From Microbotryomycetes sp. JL201 (lineage: Eukaryota > Basidiomycota > Microbotryomycetes), in contig JAQYUZ010000002.1 of NCBI GenBank assembly GCA_033819885.1, forward strand, positions 248,001-312,000: a stretch of 64,000 nucleotides of DNA, written 5' to 3'. Both the position numbers and the translations under genes were made by a program. The notes below the pieces were generated by a model. That model ran no database searches. It had not been told where the DNA came from and worked only from the letters and a program-made list of their open reading frames with translations. Of this stretch, positions 1-10,473 are shown one piece after another (the stretch's first letter is position 1; every line of letters begins with the position of its first letter).

Positions 1-1948
1 ACAACAGAGATGGGATGTGGTCTACATTGAGGTGCGAATGAATCAAGCGACATTTGTGTGCAAAATGATTGAGTAGACCGCAGGGCGAGCCATCTGGCGT
101 GTGCACAGGGCACAAAAAGCCCCATGCTTCGGGCAACAGCTTACGCACGGTTGTCGTTTTGAGCTCGGCAAAGAATGCACCACGATGCACAGACCGGAAG
201 TGAGCGATGTAGCGCGTAAAGTTGAGTTTTTCGCCCACAATTGTGTAGCCGGCAGCTTGCTGAAGATCGAGACCCGACGGTGATACAAGGTTGCCAGTTG
301 CCAAGAAGTAATTCAACTTGGCTCCGATATCTGAATTCGTTCTCTGAATAGTTTTGCCGATGTAGCCGTTGTCTCCTAGATCGCATGACGGGATGTTGCG
401 CCGGATGTCTTGGGCAATCTGTGCTCGAATGCCATTGACTAGTTCATCGAGCTTCTCCTTCACGATCATGCCGTACAAAAAGCCAGGCATCAAAATTTCC
501 TGGTGCTGAGGCGAATCTGGGTTGTCTGCGCAGCAATCGCCTCCAACGAGTGCATAGAGCTTGCGGATCATGAAACTGCGCGAAAGCGGGTGAGTACGCG
601 CTTGAGGATGACAATGACGCTTCAGCTCACTAGAGCATTCGGAGCTTGTCCCTGGGATCCTTTAGGTGAACGAGCACAATCCTGTCCAGCAAAAACTGTC
701 CGATGCGGGCGTTCGACCAGTCCTCAGGACATTGCAGGACCACCCTGAACTTGTCTCCCAGGAATTCGAGGCATTGCTGCTGCGTGTGCAGACCGTAGCT
801 CTTGAACCCTCGCAGGAGCAGTTCGACACGGTCCGTCAAGAACGTGTTCTTGAAGTCATTCTGCATGATGCCCATGAAAATTTCCTTGTCCGTGGCGCCG
901 ACAAGCGCCTTGAGGATCATGACAACAGGCACCATATATTCTGCCTTGCGCCAACTAAAACGGAGCGTCGAGCCGCCGTTCGACAGGTAGTGCAGCGTGT
1001 TTGTCTGACTCGTTTGATCTGGCCGAACAGACCGTATCGACACGCCGTACTGCGTGTATGCGGCCCCTCGATTTGCGAATGAGGGTCGGATGATGGACGT
1101 GACATGATTCCGTCGAGGCACAATGAGGAATCGAATAAGACGTTCATTACCGTTAATGATGAAATAACCGCCCATCTCTTCGGCCTCTTCGTGGTGCTCA
1201 ACGAGCTTTGCTGGAGCCAAGCCGCGAATATTGCAACGGGCAGACTGTGCAAAGCAGCCAATCAGAAAGACGCGCTCACAATGCATTCTTTGTGAGCGAC
1301 TCACTTTGACCATGACGGGCATGTTGCCCAGATTCCGTGTCACCGAATGGACCTCGCCACCATCGACTGACCATGAAATCCTGGCCGTCATCTCAGACGA
1401 ATACGTATTGAGTCGCTCACGAGCCTAGAAGCAAGTGTCCACATAATCAGTATGCTGTCAAATCCACAGAGAACGTGTGCGTGCCCACCTCTGAAGGGTA
1501 TATCCTCCGTTGTGCGAGGCCCTTTTCGGCGGCCATTGGCCGTGCGACGAGCACATTGTCGATCTTGACTGAGGGGCGAGCGCACACAAACGTTCAGTCT
1601 GCTTGCTTCACACAGTGCAAGACGCCGCTTACGCTCTAGCCTGCGGCCAAATTGTCCTTCAGCTGCGTTTCGGTTGTCGAAGACGACTTTGGGTTGCAAA
1701 TCGGCGACTGCCATGTCAAGTAGGCCGCGCGAGTGGTCAATCGAGCCATTTGGTCCGATCGGAGCACCTTCAAAGAGCGCGTCGAACGAGTGTATATGTG
1801 GAGCGACGAGTTCTTGTGGCGCGGTGTATTCGTGCTGCTGCGCCGACGGGTGCCTGAAAGCCTTCTCGCGGCGGAGGGTGTGGAAGTGAGACGATACCGG
1901 AGGCTTTGACGGCCCCGGTACCGCGTCAAGGTGCGTGATGCCGGGCAT
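1..1948 (-). CDS. RPA135: DNA-directed RNA polymerase I second-largest subunit (Rpa135), 3' end cut off by the window
   Basis: Encodes the second-largest subunit of RNA polymerase I, which makes rRNA in the nucleolus. The ATG is at 1948-1946. Introns read at 1425-1488, 1245-1304 and 576-630 restore one frame. Family blocks appear in order: QELVAPHI near the N-terminus, GGYFIINGNERLIRFLI, then SIIRPSFANRGA, SIRSVRPDQTSQTN and GDKFRVV. The window edge falls just after CPVHTPDGSPCGLLNHF, the conserved block in the middle of the protein. The spacing of these blocks fits Rpa135 rather than the Pol II or Pol III paralogues. The C-terminal half lies to the left of the window. The gene is divergent from the ING gene. 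Confidence 0.95.
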
Positions 1949-2376
1949 GACGGCGCTTCGGCGCTCAGCGAAAAATCAAGGCCAGGCGCTGCACGTCGAC
2001 AAGGCCATGGTGAGTGTCAGCGAGCACCAGAGCACCTTGAACATGGTTGCAGCAGCTCACACTGATCGTGTATCCCTTGACGTCAGGCGGCGTCGGGCTG
2101 GTGACTGTCAAACGTGCTGTCAAAAAACGCGCGGCGCGGCGCTGCGCAAGGGCCTCCTGTCTCGAACGCCGAGCAAGCGCCGCATCCTGCAGCTCGCTCG
2201 TCAACAGCCAAACTTGCTTCGAGACTTTGCAGTCCAGGCTACCGCTCGCGCACCGTCAGCCGCGCGTGCGCCGATTCGAGTCACTGCGGTGCCCTCGCCG
2301 CCGCCTGCTCACGTCTTTACAACCGCTGTACATCCGCGCGCTCATCGCTGTCACACATCAGTAGGACTGAACGGCC
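1949..2376. other. Divergent promoter region between Rpa135 and the ING gene
   Basis: This 428-base gap separates two start codons that point away from each other. It is GC-rich in its right half. I see no convincing TATA box and no coding segment with conserved content, so it is most likely a shared promoter plus both 5' leaders. Confidence 0.4.
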
Positions 2377-3711
2377 ATGTCAGCGGCTGTTCCAGAGGAT
2401 GCGGCGGCGCTGCTGGCCGATTTTGTGTCGTCGCTCGATAACCTGCCGAGTGAAGTACAGCACATCCTCCAAGAGATCGCACACAAGGAGATGAAGGCCG
2501 CAGACGTGCGCAACCGGGCGAACGCGCGCGATCAGAGCATCCAACGCCACGCCAGACCAGTCGCGCAAGGCGGCCAGGGCCTGCTCGTCCCAAACCCGAA
2601 GGAGGCGCAACTCGTTCAGAAGATCAGGTGATGCTGCAACATGTTCCAAATGAGGCTGTCTTTCTGATTCTCTAGAGTCATAGAAATGACCTCGATCGCG
2701 CAGAGGCTGCAGCGAAAGAGAAGGTGGCGCTGAGCGAGCGTGGCGTCAAGCTCGTGCGTTTTGTGCTCCCGGGCTGTTTGTTCGATTTTCTCGCTGATTG
2801 ACACGTTGCCGACTTTGTGCAGCTGTCACGCCACTTGCAGCGGCTCGAGACGCAGCTCGAGCTCGTTACATCGGACGTGCCGCCCCTGCCGACACTGCCA
2901 ACATTTGCACCTGTTATGCCGCTAGCCGACATCGGCTACGGACAATACGGCAACGCCCCAGGTCAATCATACGGTGCAGGCTACGGAGCAGGCCAGCAGG
3001 CATATTCCGTTGACAGTACGCATCTGGTCATGCCTTTTGTAACGATAGCCGGTGCTGACACATCTTTTCTCAAGAACGTCGACTCGGGTCGCCCGGCCAT
3101 GTTCCGCTGTTACCAGCGCAGTCGGGTCAGCAAGGAGGATATGGCACCCCGGGTGCCGCTGGAGCAGCTTCTCGTGTTGCTCGACCTGCAAGACTGAACG
3201 GCGTCACGTACTCGCCTTCCGGCATGCCATTGCTCAATAGTCTCACGGCACAAACGGCAGCAGGGATGACGTCTCAGCAAATTCAACAACACTTGCAGCA
3301 GCAACAGCTGCAAATGGCAGCAAGAGCGCAAGCCCTGGCGGCTCAACAGCTTGTGAATCAGCATCAAGTGGCGCAGCTCCAGGCGCAGGGCAATAAGCGC
3401 AAGCGCGACGACGACTACGATCATGCCGACGCAGGAGATGAAGACGGAGGTGAAGGAGAGGACTTGACTCCGTACTGCTTCTGTGGACGACCCAGTTTTG
3501 GCGAGGTTCGTTCGGTAGTGTCGTTGACAGCTCTGCTTGCCCGCTGACATGCTCACTTGCCCAGATGATTGGATGCGACTCTTCGACTTGCGCCATAGAG
3601 TGGTTTCACTTGTCTTGCGTCGGTCTCAAGACAACGCCCGAAGGTTCTTGGTACTGCAAAGACTGCGAAGCGAAGCGCAAGTCGTCAAATTCGTCCAGAC
3701 GAAAGCGATAG
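2377..3711 (+). CDS. ING-family chromatin reader with C-terminal PHD finger (Yng2/Pho23-like)
   Basis: ING proteins tether histone acetyltransferase (NuA4) or deacetylase (Rpd3L) complexes to chromatin by binding H3K4me3. The N-terminal ING helical domain is clear: NLPSEVQHILQEIAHKEM, then NPKEAQLVQKIR, then LSRHLQRLETQLELV. A Gly/Tyr-rich and Gln-rich middle follows (about 3221-3390). A basic KRKRDDD stretch precedes the PHD finger, which opens with YCFCGRPSFGEMIGCDS and closes with WFHLSCVGL and WYCKDCE. Introns near 2628-2676, 2752-2820, 3017-3120 and 3506-3564 restore the frame. The third is the least certain. The product ends in a basic RRKR tail. The sequence does not decide between the Yng2 and Pho23 classes. 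Confidence 0.88.
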
Positions 3712-4185
3712 TCGGCATTCGCGTCAACTGCGACGTCATTGTTCGAATATCTTGTTAGTTGTTGACCTTGTTGTCTTTTGTCATGATCATCGATTTTCCG
3801 CACGTCGCATTCACAAGCACAGCTCATTTGAGCGGGGCTGACCGCAGTACCGAGACTACAAAGCGACAAGGGTATGCTGGACGGCTATTGACCGATTCTG
3901 TGTTGAGGGGTATGCCCAACCTCTGGTAGATCTGTGCGCAGCCACTCGCAGCCGCAGTCGTCTCCCGCAGGTCCAAATTCGCGAAAACCTTGACCTGCGC
4001 AACATGTTTGCTACTATGATTGGATCCTCCAAATTTTGATAATAATGCGTCTCATCTTGGCGAGTCGTTTGTTCGCAGTACGACGCGCAGCCAAATTTGC
4101 ATGATTGTGCGCAGGACTATCAAGACGGTCGGATGTGCTCTTCAAGGTTCTTTTCCTGGTTTCCCACTTTCAAACCTCATCCATC
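3712..4185. other. Intergenic region upstream of the first intradiol dioxygenase gene
   Basis: This stretch holds the 3' end of the ING transcript and the promoter of the following gene. I see no RNA gene, repeat or coding segment in it. Confidence 0.3.
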
Positions 4186-5836
4186 ATGCTCTTCGCCTTG
4201 CCACTCCTCGTTATTTCATTCGTTGCGCCTGTGACCTTGGGTGAGCTTAAGACCCGAAAGCTGGTTGGCCGGACTCTTAGAGGCTTTTTTTTTTTGTCTG
4301 ACATTGAGTTTGCGCGCAGGACACACAGGCCATCAGGATAGCCCCAGCGCTACTGAGCTGAGCCACCTACGCCACAGACGCGCCGCAATGGATAAATGTG
4401 CACCCCAAGTTCAAGCCATGCGCGAATCGCGTTTGCTGAAGCGAGCTACCGAGTTGCGCAAGCGCAACTATCCAACTGCATCGTTGCCCCAGAGCGAACC
4501 TACACTGTCGACCATTCAGAACACTTCATGCGTACTCACGGTCGAGAACGTCGAAGGACCCTACTACAGTCAGTAGGAGACTCAATACTGTAACAATTAC
4601 ATTTCATTATTGGGCGCGCTGACCAGAGACGACATTGATCCGTTCACCAAGTCAATAACGAACTCATTCGCCACGACCTGCGCGAGGACCAAGAAGGCGT
4701 CGAGTTGAGGTTCGACATTGGTGTGATTGACGTGAGCACGTGTCAACCTCTCGAGAACGCCTTCGTCGAGTTGTGGATGGCCAACGCTACTGGCTTCTAT
4801 TCGGGTTACGGAGGTTCGAATCAGCAGAGTTCAAGCGGCGGCGCCCCAGCCGGCGACGAGGCCAGTTTGGCAAGCTCATCTCCTGGCGATTCCATGACAG
4901 TTGCGGCTTTGAGCCATGCGTCTGGCTCAATGCCCACAGGCTCCCCGGGCGGCACAGGAGGCTCGGGCGGTGGCAATGCCGCTTTGGCGAATCAGGAGAC
5001 GTGGTTGCGTGGAGGTTACCCCACGAACTCTGCTGGGATTGTTGAATTGACAAGCGTGTTCCCCGGTTTCTACACGGGGCGGACTGGTAAGCAGCCGTCT
5101 GGTTGACCGACGAGTATAGGAGACTGAATCGGTTTATGCTGACAGTACACACTCATGTGATGGTCCACTACGTACGACGCGCGGTCGGGAGTGAAAGAGA
5201 AAAAAGCTGCTGACCTTTGGAATTGATACAGAATTACTCGGTAAACGACAATATGACATTGATCAGCCATTCTGGCTCGCTTTTGGTGCGCGGCTTGCCA
5301 GCTTCACTTGGTTCCCAAGCTGATCAGCTGACGGGTCTGTCCGGGGTCGCATTTAGCACGTTGGTCAAATCTTCTTCGACACGAACCTGACAGACTCTGT
5401 CATGGCGGTCAAGCCTTACACCGAGAACACAAATACGCGCACTTACAATGACGACGACTCGTTGATCACACAAGGATGGGCCGATGGCAATGATCCAATC
5501 CTTCACACGCAATTGCTCGGTGACGCGATCGAGGATGGCATACTCGGGTACATCACCCTTGGAGTCGACACAACAGCCTCATATAGCATCACAAACACGA
5601 ATTACGCCAGTGTGATCGATGCGGAGGTTCTGGCAGCCGCTACTGCTGGAGTGAGTGGCGGCAATCCCGACGTGAATCGGACCACCGCGACAGCCACGGC
5701 TTCAGGAAGCACTTCCGCGGTCACCACAAAGACCGGCTCCTCATCTCACCTGGTCTCTGGCGGAGAGCGTAGTATGGCAGCTCCATTCGCACTGGCCATT
5801 GGTTCTGTGCTTGCCGCCGTTCTCCTTAATCAGTAA
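4186..5836 (+). CDS. Secreted intradiol ring-cleavage dioxygenase-like protein with GPI-anchor-like tail
   Basis: Member of the extracellular intradiol dioxygenase family, which resembles catechol and protocatechuate dioxygenases. The first exon (4186-4241) encodes a signal peptide, MLFALPLLVISFVAPVTLG. The iron ligands expected for the fold are visible: Tyr in EGPYY, Tyr in FPGFYTGRT, and two His in VHTHV. Other family blocks are DIGVIDVSTCQPL, HVGQIFFD and GWADGNDPIL. A Gly/Ser-rich insert (about 4800-4980) separates the core strands. After the catalytic domain comes a Ser/Thr-rich linker and a hydrophobic end, APFALAIGSVLAAVLLNQ, which looks like a GPI-anchor signal. Introns at about 4242-4319, 4571-4651, 5085-5144, 5173-5230 and 5286-5359 restore the frame. 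Substrate is unknown. Confidence 0.85.
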
Positions 5837-6044
5837 CAAGTTTCCGCTGGATCAGTAGAACCGACGTCATCCCAGCGTAGAGATGCAATGAATCCGAGTG
5901 GATGGATTTTCCTCCACAGACAAAAGCAGGTAATGGACTCTAGGCTCAAAGGAAACAGCAATATCACCGAAGATACGCTCGCCGTAAAATATCAAGGCAC
6001 GATCAACGTTTCAGCAGACGTTCTGTTTACAACAATGCGCCAGT

Positions 6045-7511
6045 CTAAGGAGACCATGCCTGGGAAGGATCGTACGATGCGTCTGGGTCGACGCCGATCG
6101 TCATGTATCCGATCAAACCCTGATTGATGACACCGCCAAGCTTGTGCGTCTCGAACGTCGCTTGGAAACCTTTATGCGAGTCTTGGTAGATGTTGAGCGA
6201 GTCGGCCCAGTTGCGGGTACGTCCCCACTTGTTGCGGATGGGGTTCTCGGTGTAAGGGTGGATCCTAGAAGGAAGGAAAGCAAGACAGGCGTTAACTTCT
6301 GACATTTCAAATTTCGAAATGCCTGGCGCGGCTGACCTGTCAATGACCGAGTTGATCTCGTCGTCGACGAACAGCTGGCCAACGTGGATCATACGACTAG
6401 CAGTGAACGTGCCATTGTTGGCATGAGGAGTCCATTCAGTGTGAACCTTGACGTGGACATGGGTGGCCCGGCCAGTGTAGTAGCCGGGGAAGATGGATGA
6501 GAATTGTGACACTCCGTTCTTGTTAGTGGGCCATGCGGAGCGCAACCACATCTCGTGGTCCTTTGTGCGAGGGAACGCGGACAGCAGACCCTTGCGATGA
6601 CCATATGCGGCGGGCCCTTCCCACACGAGCTCTGGCTTGGGATCCGGGTGGCCAGAGTAATGGCCGGTGGCGTTAGCATGCCAAATATCGACCAGAACGC
6701 CGCTCATAGGCTGGCAAGTCTTGACGTTGATGATGCCAATGTCCATCAACTGTGATTGGGCGTCAGTATTAGTCTTGCAGATAAGATGCTCTCAGCCTCA
6801 CAAAGGGAACACCGATCTCGTTTTCGGCCATGTTCTGCCGGATAGGGTGGCCTCGATCATGGTAATAAGGACCTTGCGTGACAACAGGTGTCAAGACGCA
6901 AGTGTTGTTCCTGATGCGAGCCTCTTCCTCTGCCTGGCCGCAGCTCAAGAGTTTTCGCTCGTCGTTGCCCTGTTCAAAAGCATCGGCCAAGAACATTGTT
7001 GCAGCGTCGGTGGGGGCTTGGCCCAGAACCTGCTGGACGTCCTGCAGACGACGATTGCAAACATGTCAGCCATCGCTTAGCGACAGCGAGAAAGCAGCCG
7101 CGGCTCGGTTCAAAAGCCGCCACTATGCCACGCGCGAATCAGGCAGATTTTCGAGCAGAGTCACATGCTGCCTGGATACCTGATTGCCAGGCTGATACCG
7201 GGAGCAGATGGAGTCTGCAATTCCGACCGCGCGCGACATGGTGGGGCCGCCGAGAGTCCGAAAAAGCTGAGCGCTCACCCGCTTGCGCTGCTCCATCTGC
7301 GCCTTGATGTAGGGCGTGCACAAGTACATTTGCTCTTGGAGATCGCGAGTCTTGGCGAGCTGCTCTGGCGTCAGCTCCTCATGGGCTGCGTTTCACGAGA
7401 TCACGTGGGTCAATGCGACGCTCGTACTGTTCGCCACAGGACAAAGCGCTCACCTTTGACGGCCGAAAGCAGCACCGCTGCTCCAAAGATGGCCTTTGAC
7501 AGCTGGACCAT
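6045..7511 (-). CDS. Secreted intradiol ring-cleavage dioxygenase-like protein, paralogue without GPI tail
   Basis: Second extracellular intradiol dioxygenase-like protein, convergent with the first (208 bases between stops). The first exon encodes the signal peptide MVQLSKAIFGAAVLLSAVKG. A helical segment follows, with LTPEQLAKTRDLQEQMYL and then CGQAEEEARIRNNTCVLTP. The catalytic domain has Tyr in QGPYY, Tyr in FPGYYTGRA and two His in THVHVKVH, matching all four Fe(III) ligands. DIGIINVKTCQP and MIHVGQLFVDDEI are further family blocks. The C-terminus ends in SQAWSP with no hydrophobic tail, so the product is probably freely secreted. At least five introns interrupt it. It could act on aromatic or lignin/plant-phenol-derived diols, which is inference from the family. 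Confidence 0.88.
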
Positions 7512-7889
7512 GGTGTAACGGAGGTGGAGAAGAAGAAAGAGACCAAAGCCAATCCGCGCTCAGTCGTTTTCGAGCTCGGATCGCAGCCGGCCGCGGGCGG
7601 CAGGTCCCGGCCGCGGCCCACTCCTCAGCATGTCAGTAAACATGCCACATGCTTCAGCGCATGATTCTAGTTTGTCCGAGTCCAATCCGGTCTATTCTTT
7701 TCTGCCGCCATGTATATTTGGGCGCTCGAGTCTTCGCGGCAATTCTTCGATCACCTGCCGCGGACACACACACATGTCTGGAGTTTGTGCAAGTCGATAG
7801 CTACAGCAAGCACCACGTCACAAGATCTTGCAGCTGACTAACGTGCTCAAACAGCATGCAGCGGCGCCTAACAGCCAATTGCTACATCC
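7512..7889. other. Divergent promoter between intradiol dioxygenase 2 and the muconate-cyclase-like gene
   Basis: The gap separates two genes that could belong to one catabolic route and so might hold a shared control region. The sequence next to the dioxygenase start is very GC-rich (about 7570-7625). No defined operator motif was recognised. Confidence 0.35.
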
Positions 7890-9453
7890 AGTGACATCAA
7901 CAGGTCGGTTCGAGCTCGAGACGAACTGTGCGTCTAGCGCGCACTGACGTACATGCCGACCCCTCAGTGCACTACATCCTCTCTGGAACATTCAACACAT
8001 TATTCCTCGTGCGCTACAGCTCGCTTGATACAGCACTACCTATTGACGCGAGCTCGTCCACCAGTATCTGCTGGCCTTCAACCCGTCCACGTCAACGCTG
8101 ACTGTACACAAAAGCTATAAAGCTGAAGGACCACATCAATACCTGGCCTTGAATCACCAACGGACAAAGGCCTATGCGACAACATGGGCGCCCGATCCGA
8201 GTCTGAGCGCCTGGGATGTTATTGACGGTGGACGAGGCGGCATCCAAAAGATCAACACAGTGCCTATCAGTCCGTTTGTCGTCATGTTCATGGTTGGGTT
8301 GAACGGCAATTTGCTTACTTGGCGTAAATCTCGCAGCCGCCACTTCGTCTTACATTCAAGTGTCCTCAAGGCTACCGAGAATCTATTCTGCAGGAGGGCC
8401 AACAGGAGAGGTACATGCCATTGATCCAGAAACGGGGGGATTCGGTACAAAACTCCAGCAGCTACTGTACGTCGAAGAGGACGAGCTCGAAAAGGCGGAC
8501 AAAAGTCGCGTCGCGCTCGTAAGTCAAGTGCACTACGATGAGGGGTGATTGTTTACAGCGCTGAGCACTGAGGTTCATAGCGATATGGAAGCCACGGTAT
8601 CGATATCAACCTGCCTCGTCAGCAAGTTTTCGTGCCGCATCTGTGAGCGTTCTGCGCGTCAGCCGCGACTCGATCGCTCACCATATCCTCGTGTAAGTGG
8701 ACATAACTCGATCCTTATGTACAATATCGATCAAGAAGAGGGGACACTCAAATTCGTTGCCAACTGTCCTTCGTACGACAAGCACGATGGACCGAGACAC
8801 AACGTGCCGTCTCCCGATGGTAGCAAGCTCTACGTCATCACAGAGCATAGTGCGTAAACGGCTCCGTGGATTTCTCGTTCCGGGACTAATCCGGCCAACG
8901 CGGGTCTGCAGCTTCATTCCTCGACGTCTACGAGATTTTGCCATCGTCGCTTAAGCACCTGCAACGGTTGTCCGTCATTCCGCCATCACGATATGCCGAG
9001 CGGTTGTCATTCCGCGGAGATACTCTGCGATTGTCGCAGTCCGGCTCGTACCTATATGTAACGACTCGTGGCAAGACCGGGTCAACGCGTGGTTATGTCG
9101 CAGTGTGGTCAGTTAATCCGGACGGCACAATCGGCTCAAGAGACCTCGTAGAGCAAGACGAGGAAGGGTCACCAGTTCCTGCGCCAGTCGACCGCTACGA
9201 GACTCTAACGAGTGGTGGCAAGGCCAACGCTGTCGAAACGTTTCCATTTCACCGAAGCACCTATGGTCAATCGCGCCAGGCATGGAGCGAACAAAAAGAT
9301 TGGATCTTGTTAACGGATGACGAAAAAGGCTGGGTTTGGGTTCTGGAGTTTGATGGCAAAAGAATTGCCGATATTGCGGGCGTTCAGCTTGGCATTGATG
9401 GTGGACCAGAGGAGCAAGAGACGGGTGCAAGCCATGCTGTGTGGCTCAGTTGA
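7890..9453 (+). CDS. Lactonase / carboxy-cis,cis-muconate cyclase-type seven-bladed beta-propeller
   Basis: Member of the family that includes Neurospora carboxy-muconate lactonizing enzyme, the fungal enzyme acting after protocatechuate ring cleavage. Visible family blocks are HYILSGTFNT at the N-terminus, YKAEGPHQYLALN, KHDGPRHNVPSPDGSKLYVI, SGGKANAVETFPF, WILLTDDEKGW and a C-terminal GASHAVWLS. These match the propeller repeats and the SGGxxNAV...TDDxxGW end of the Neurospora enzyme. No signal peptide is seen, so it is probably cytosolic. The start is inferred: base A7890 joined to TG at 7968 across an intron (7891-7967) makes the ATG in front of HYIL. At least four more introns follow. 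It lies next to two intradiol dioxygenases, which supports the pathway reading. Confidence 0.8.
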
Positions 9454-9555
9454 ACAAAGTAGCTGCAGATCTAGGAGCCGCACCCTGAAAGGTCTCGGAG
9501 CGGTCTATATTATTCTGACAACATGACTTTTTGACGCTTGTGGCTCTGGTGCGCG

Positions 9556-10125
9556 CTACTGCAGCCGAGACTGTGCTATTCTGATCGCCTCTCGCATCAC
9601 ATCCTCTCTCCGGCCCCAGCAGCAAGCGTCTTCAAGCTCTCTCCATCCGTCAACCCATCTTCTTGTGCGCTCCTCCTTTTCTGGCCAATCTTCTGCTAGA
9701 GCATCATCTTCGGCTTGCACGACAAACAATTCGAAATTGTATATGGTTGAAGAGACGAACGCCGAATCCTTGGGGTCCTGAGCCGGCGAAGATTTATGGG
9801 GTTTAGAATCTGACAACGTTGTGAGGTGATCCAGGTGTAATGCCTGGCCCAGCTTCAGGCCGGCTGGATAAGGAAGAAGCGTGCAAGCTGTTGTCAGCCT
9901 CATGGTGCTTGCGAGAGGTCCGAGCGCGCACTGACCTTCCTCCCAGCTTTCTCGTTCTGCCGCCTCTTGTGCAGTTTCGCCGTCCTCGATACCACCTTTC
10001 GGCAGCACAAACTTGCCTGTATGTTTGCGTGAGCCGACGACTAGAAAGCGGGGCGTGCTCTTCAATGATGCGGAGGAGACGACGAGTGCGACGGCAACTT
10101 GTCTCGGTTGGGCTGAATCCGTCAT
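9556..10125 (-). CDS. Nudix hydrolase, diphosphoinositol polyphosphate phosphohydrolase type
   Basis: Nudix enzymes hydrolyse nucleoside- or inositol-linked pyrophosphates. The Nudix box is intact across a splice: GGIEDGETAQEAAERESWEE (GX5EX7REUXEE), preceded by FVLPKGG as in the Aps1/DIPP class. One intron (about 9890-9938) follows the WEE residues; without it the frame stays open but the box would continue as EEGQCALG. The protein is short (about 170 residues) and has a C-terminal helix with a Trp- and Arg-rich end. It is convergent with the beta-propeller gene (about 100 bases between stops). The inositol pyrophosphate substrate is family inference. Confidence 0.8.
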   Translation of the reverse strand: MTDSAQPRQVAVALVVSSASLKSTPRFLVVGSRKHTGKFVLPKGGIEDGETAQEAAERESWEEGQCALGPLASTMRLTTACTLLPYPAGLKLGQALHLDHLTTLSDSKPHKSSPAQDPKDSAFVSSTIYNFELFVVQAEDDALAEDWPEKEERTRRWVDGWRELEDACCWGRREDVMREAIRIAQSRLQ

Positions 10126-10473
10126 ATTGGATAGTCGGCCGGCCGCTAGCAGGATGTATGTTCAGACAGCCGCTAGACCGTATAATGTGCTTGAGCGGGG
10201 TTTAGTTTAAGGTTTGCTTGGCCGAAGCGAGACCCATCGCCGTGAACTTGGCCTTCGCATCCAAAGCAACAAGTTTGCATCTCTTGCGTTGCCATCCCAT
10301 TTCGTCGGCTGTCTGGTATCCATCTCGTCGCCGTGCTCAGGTCGGCACACTTGTGATCACGCAGCAGTGTGGGCTTTGGTCACTCAATCAACGTGACGCT
10401 GATTCCGACCGACACACTCCAAGGACGCACAATATCCAGCCTAGTCGCCCTATAAAACAATCCCGAGATAACT
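10126..10473. other. Divergent promoter between the Nudix and PCI-domain genes
   Basis: A TATAAAA match lies at 10451-10457. It is only about 20 bases before the downstream ATG at 10474, so either transcription starts very close to that ATG, translation starts at the later in-frame ATG of the MAPMTAP N-terminus, or the match is chance. Nothing else was recognised. Confidence 0.3.

Noticed and set aside
2260-2290. tRNA-like B box (GATTCGAGTC) in the Rpa135/ING promoter
   Set aside because: No matching A box or acceptor-stem pairing at the right distance.
8360-8548. Independent small gene starting inside the beta-propeller gene
   Set aside because: It is an exon of the propeller protein; flanking splice sites join it to the neighbouring exons in frame.
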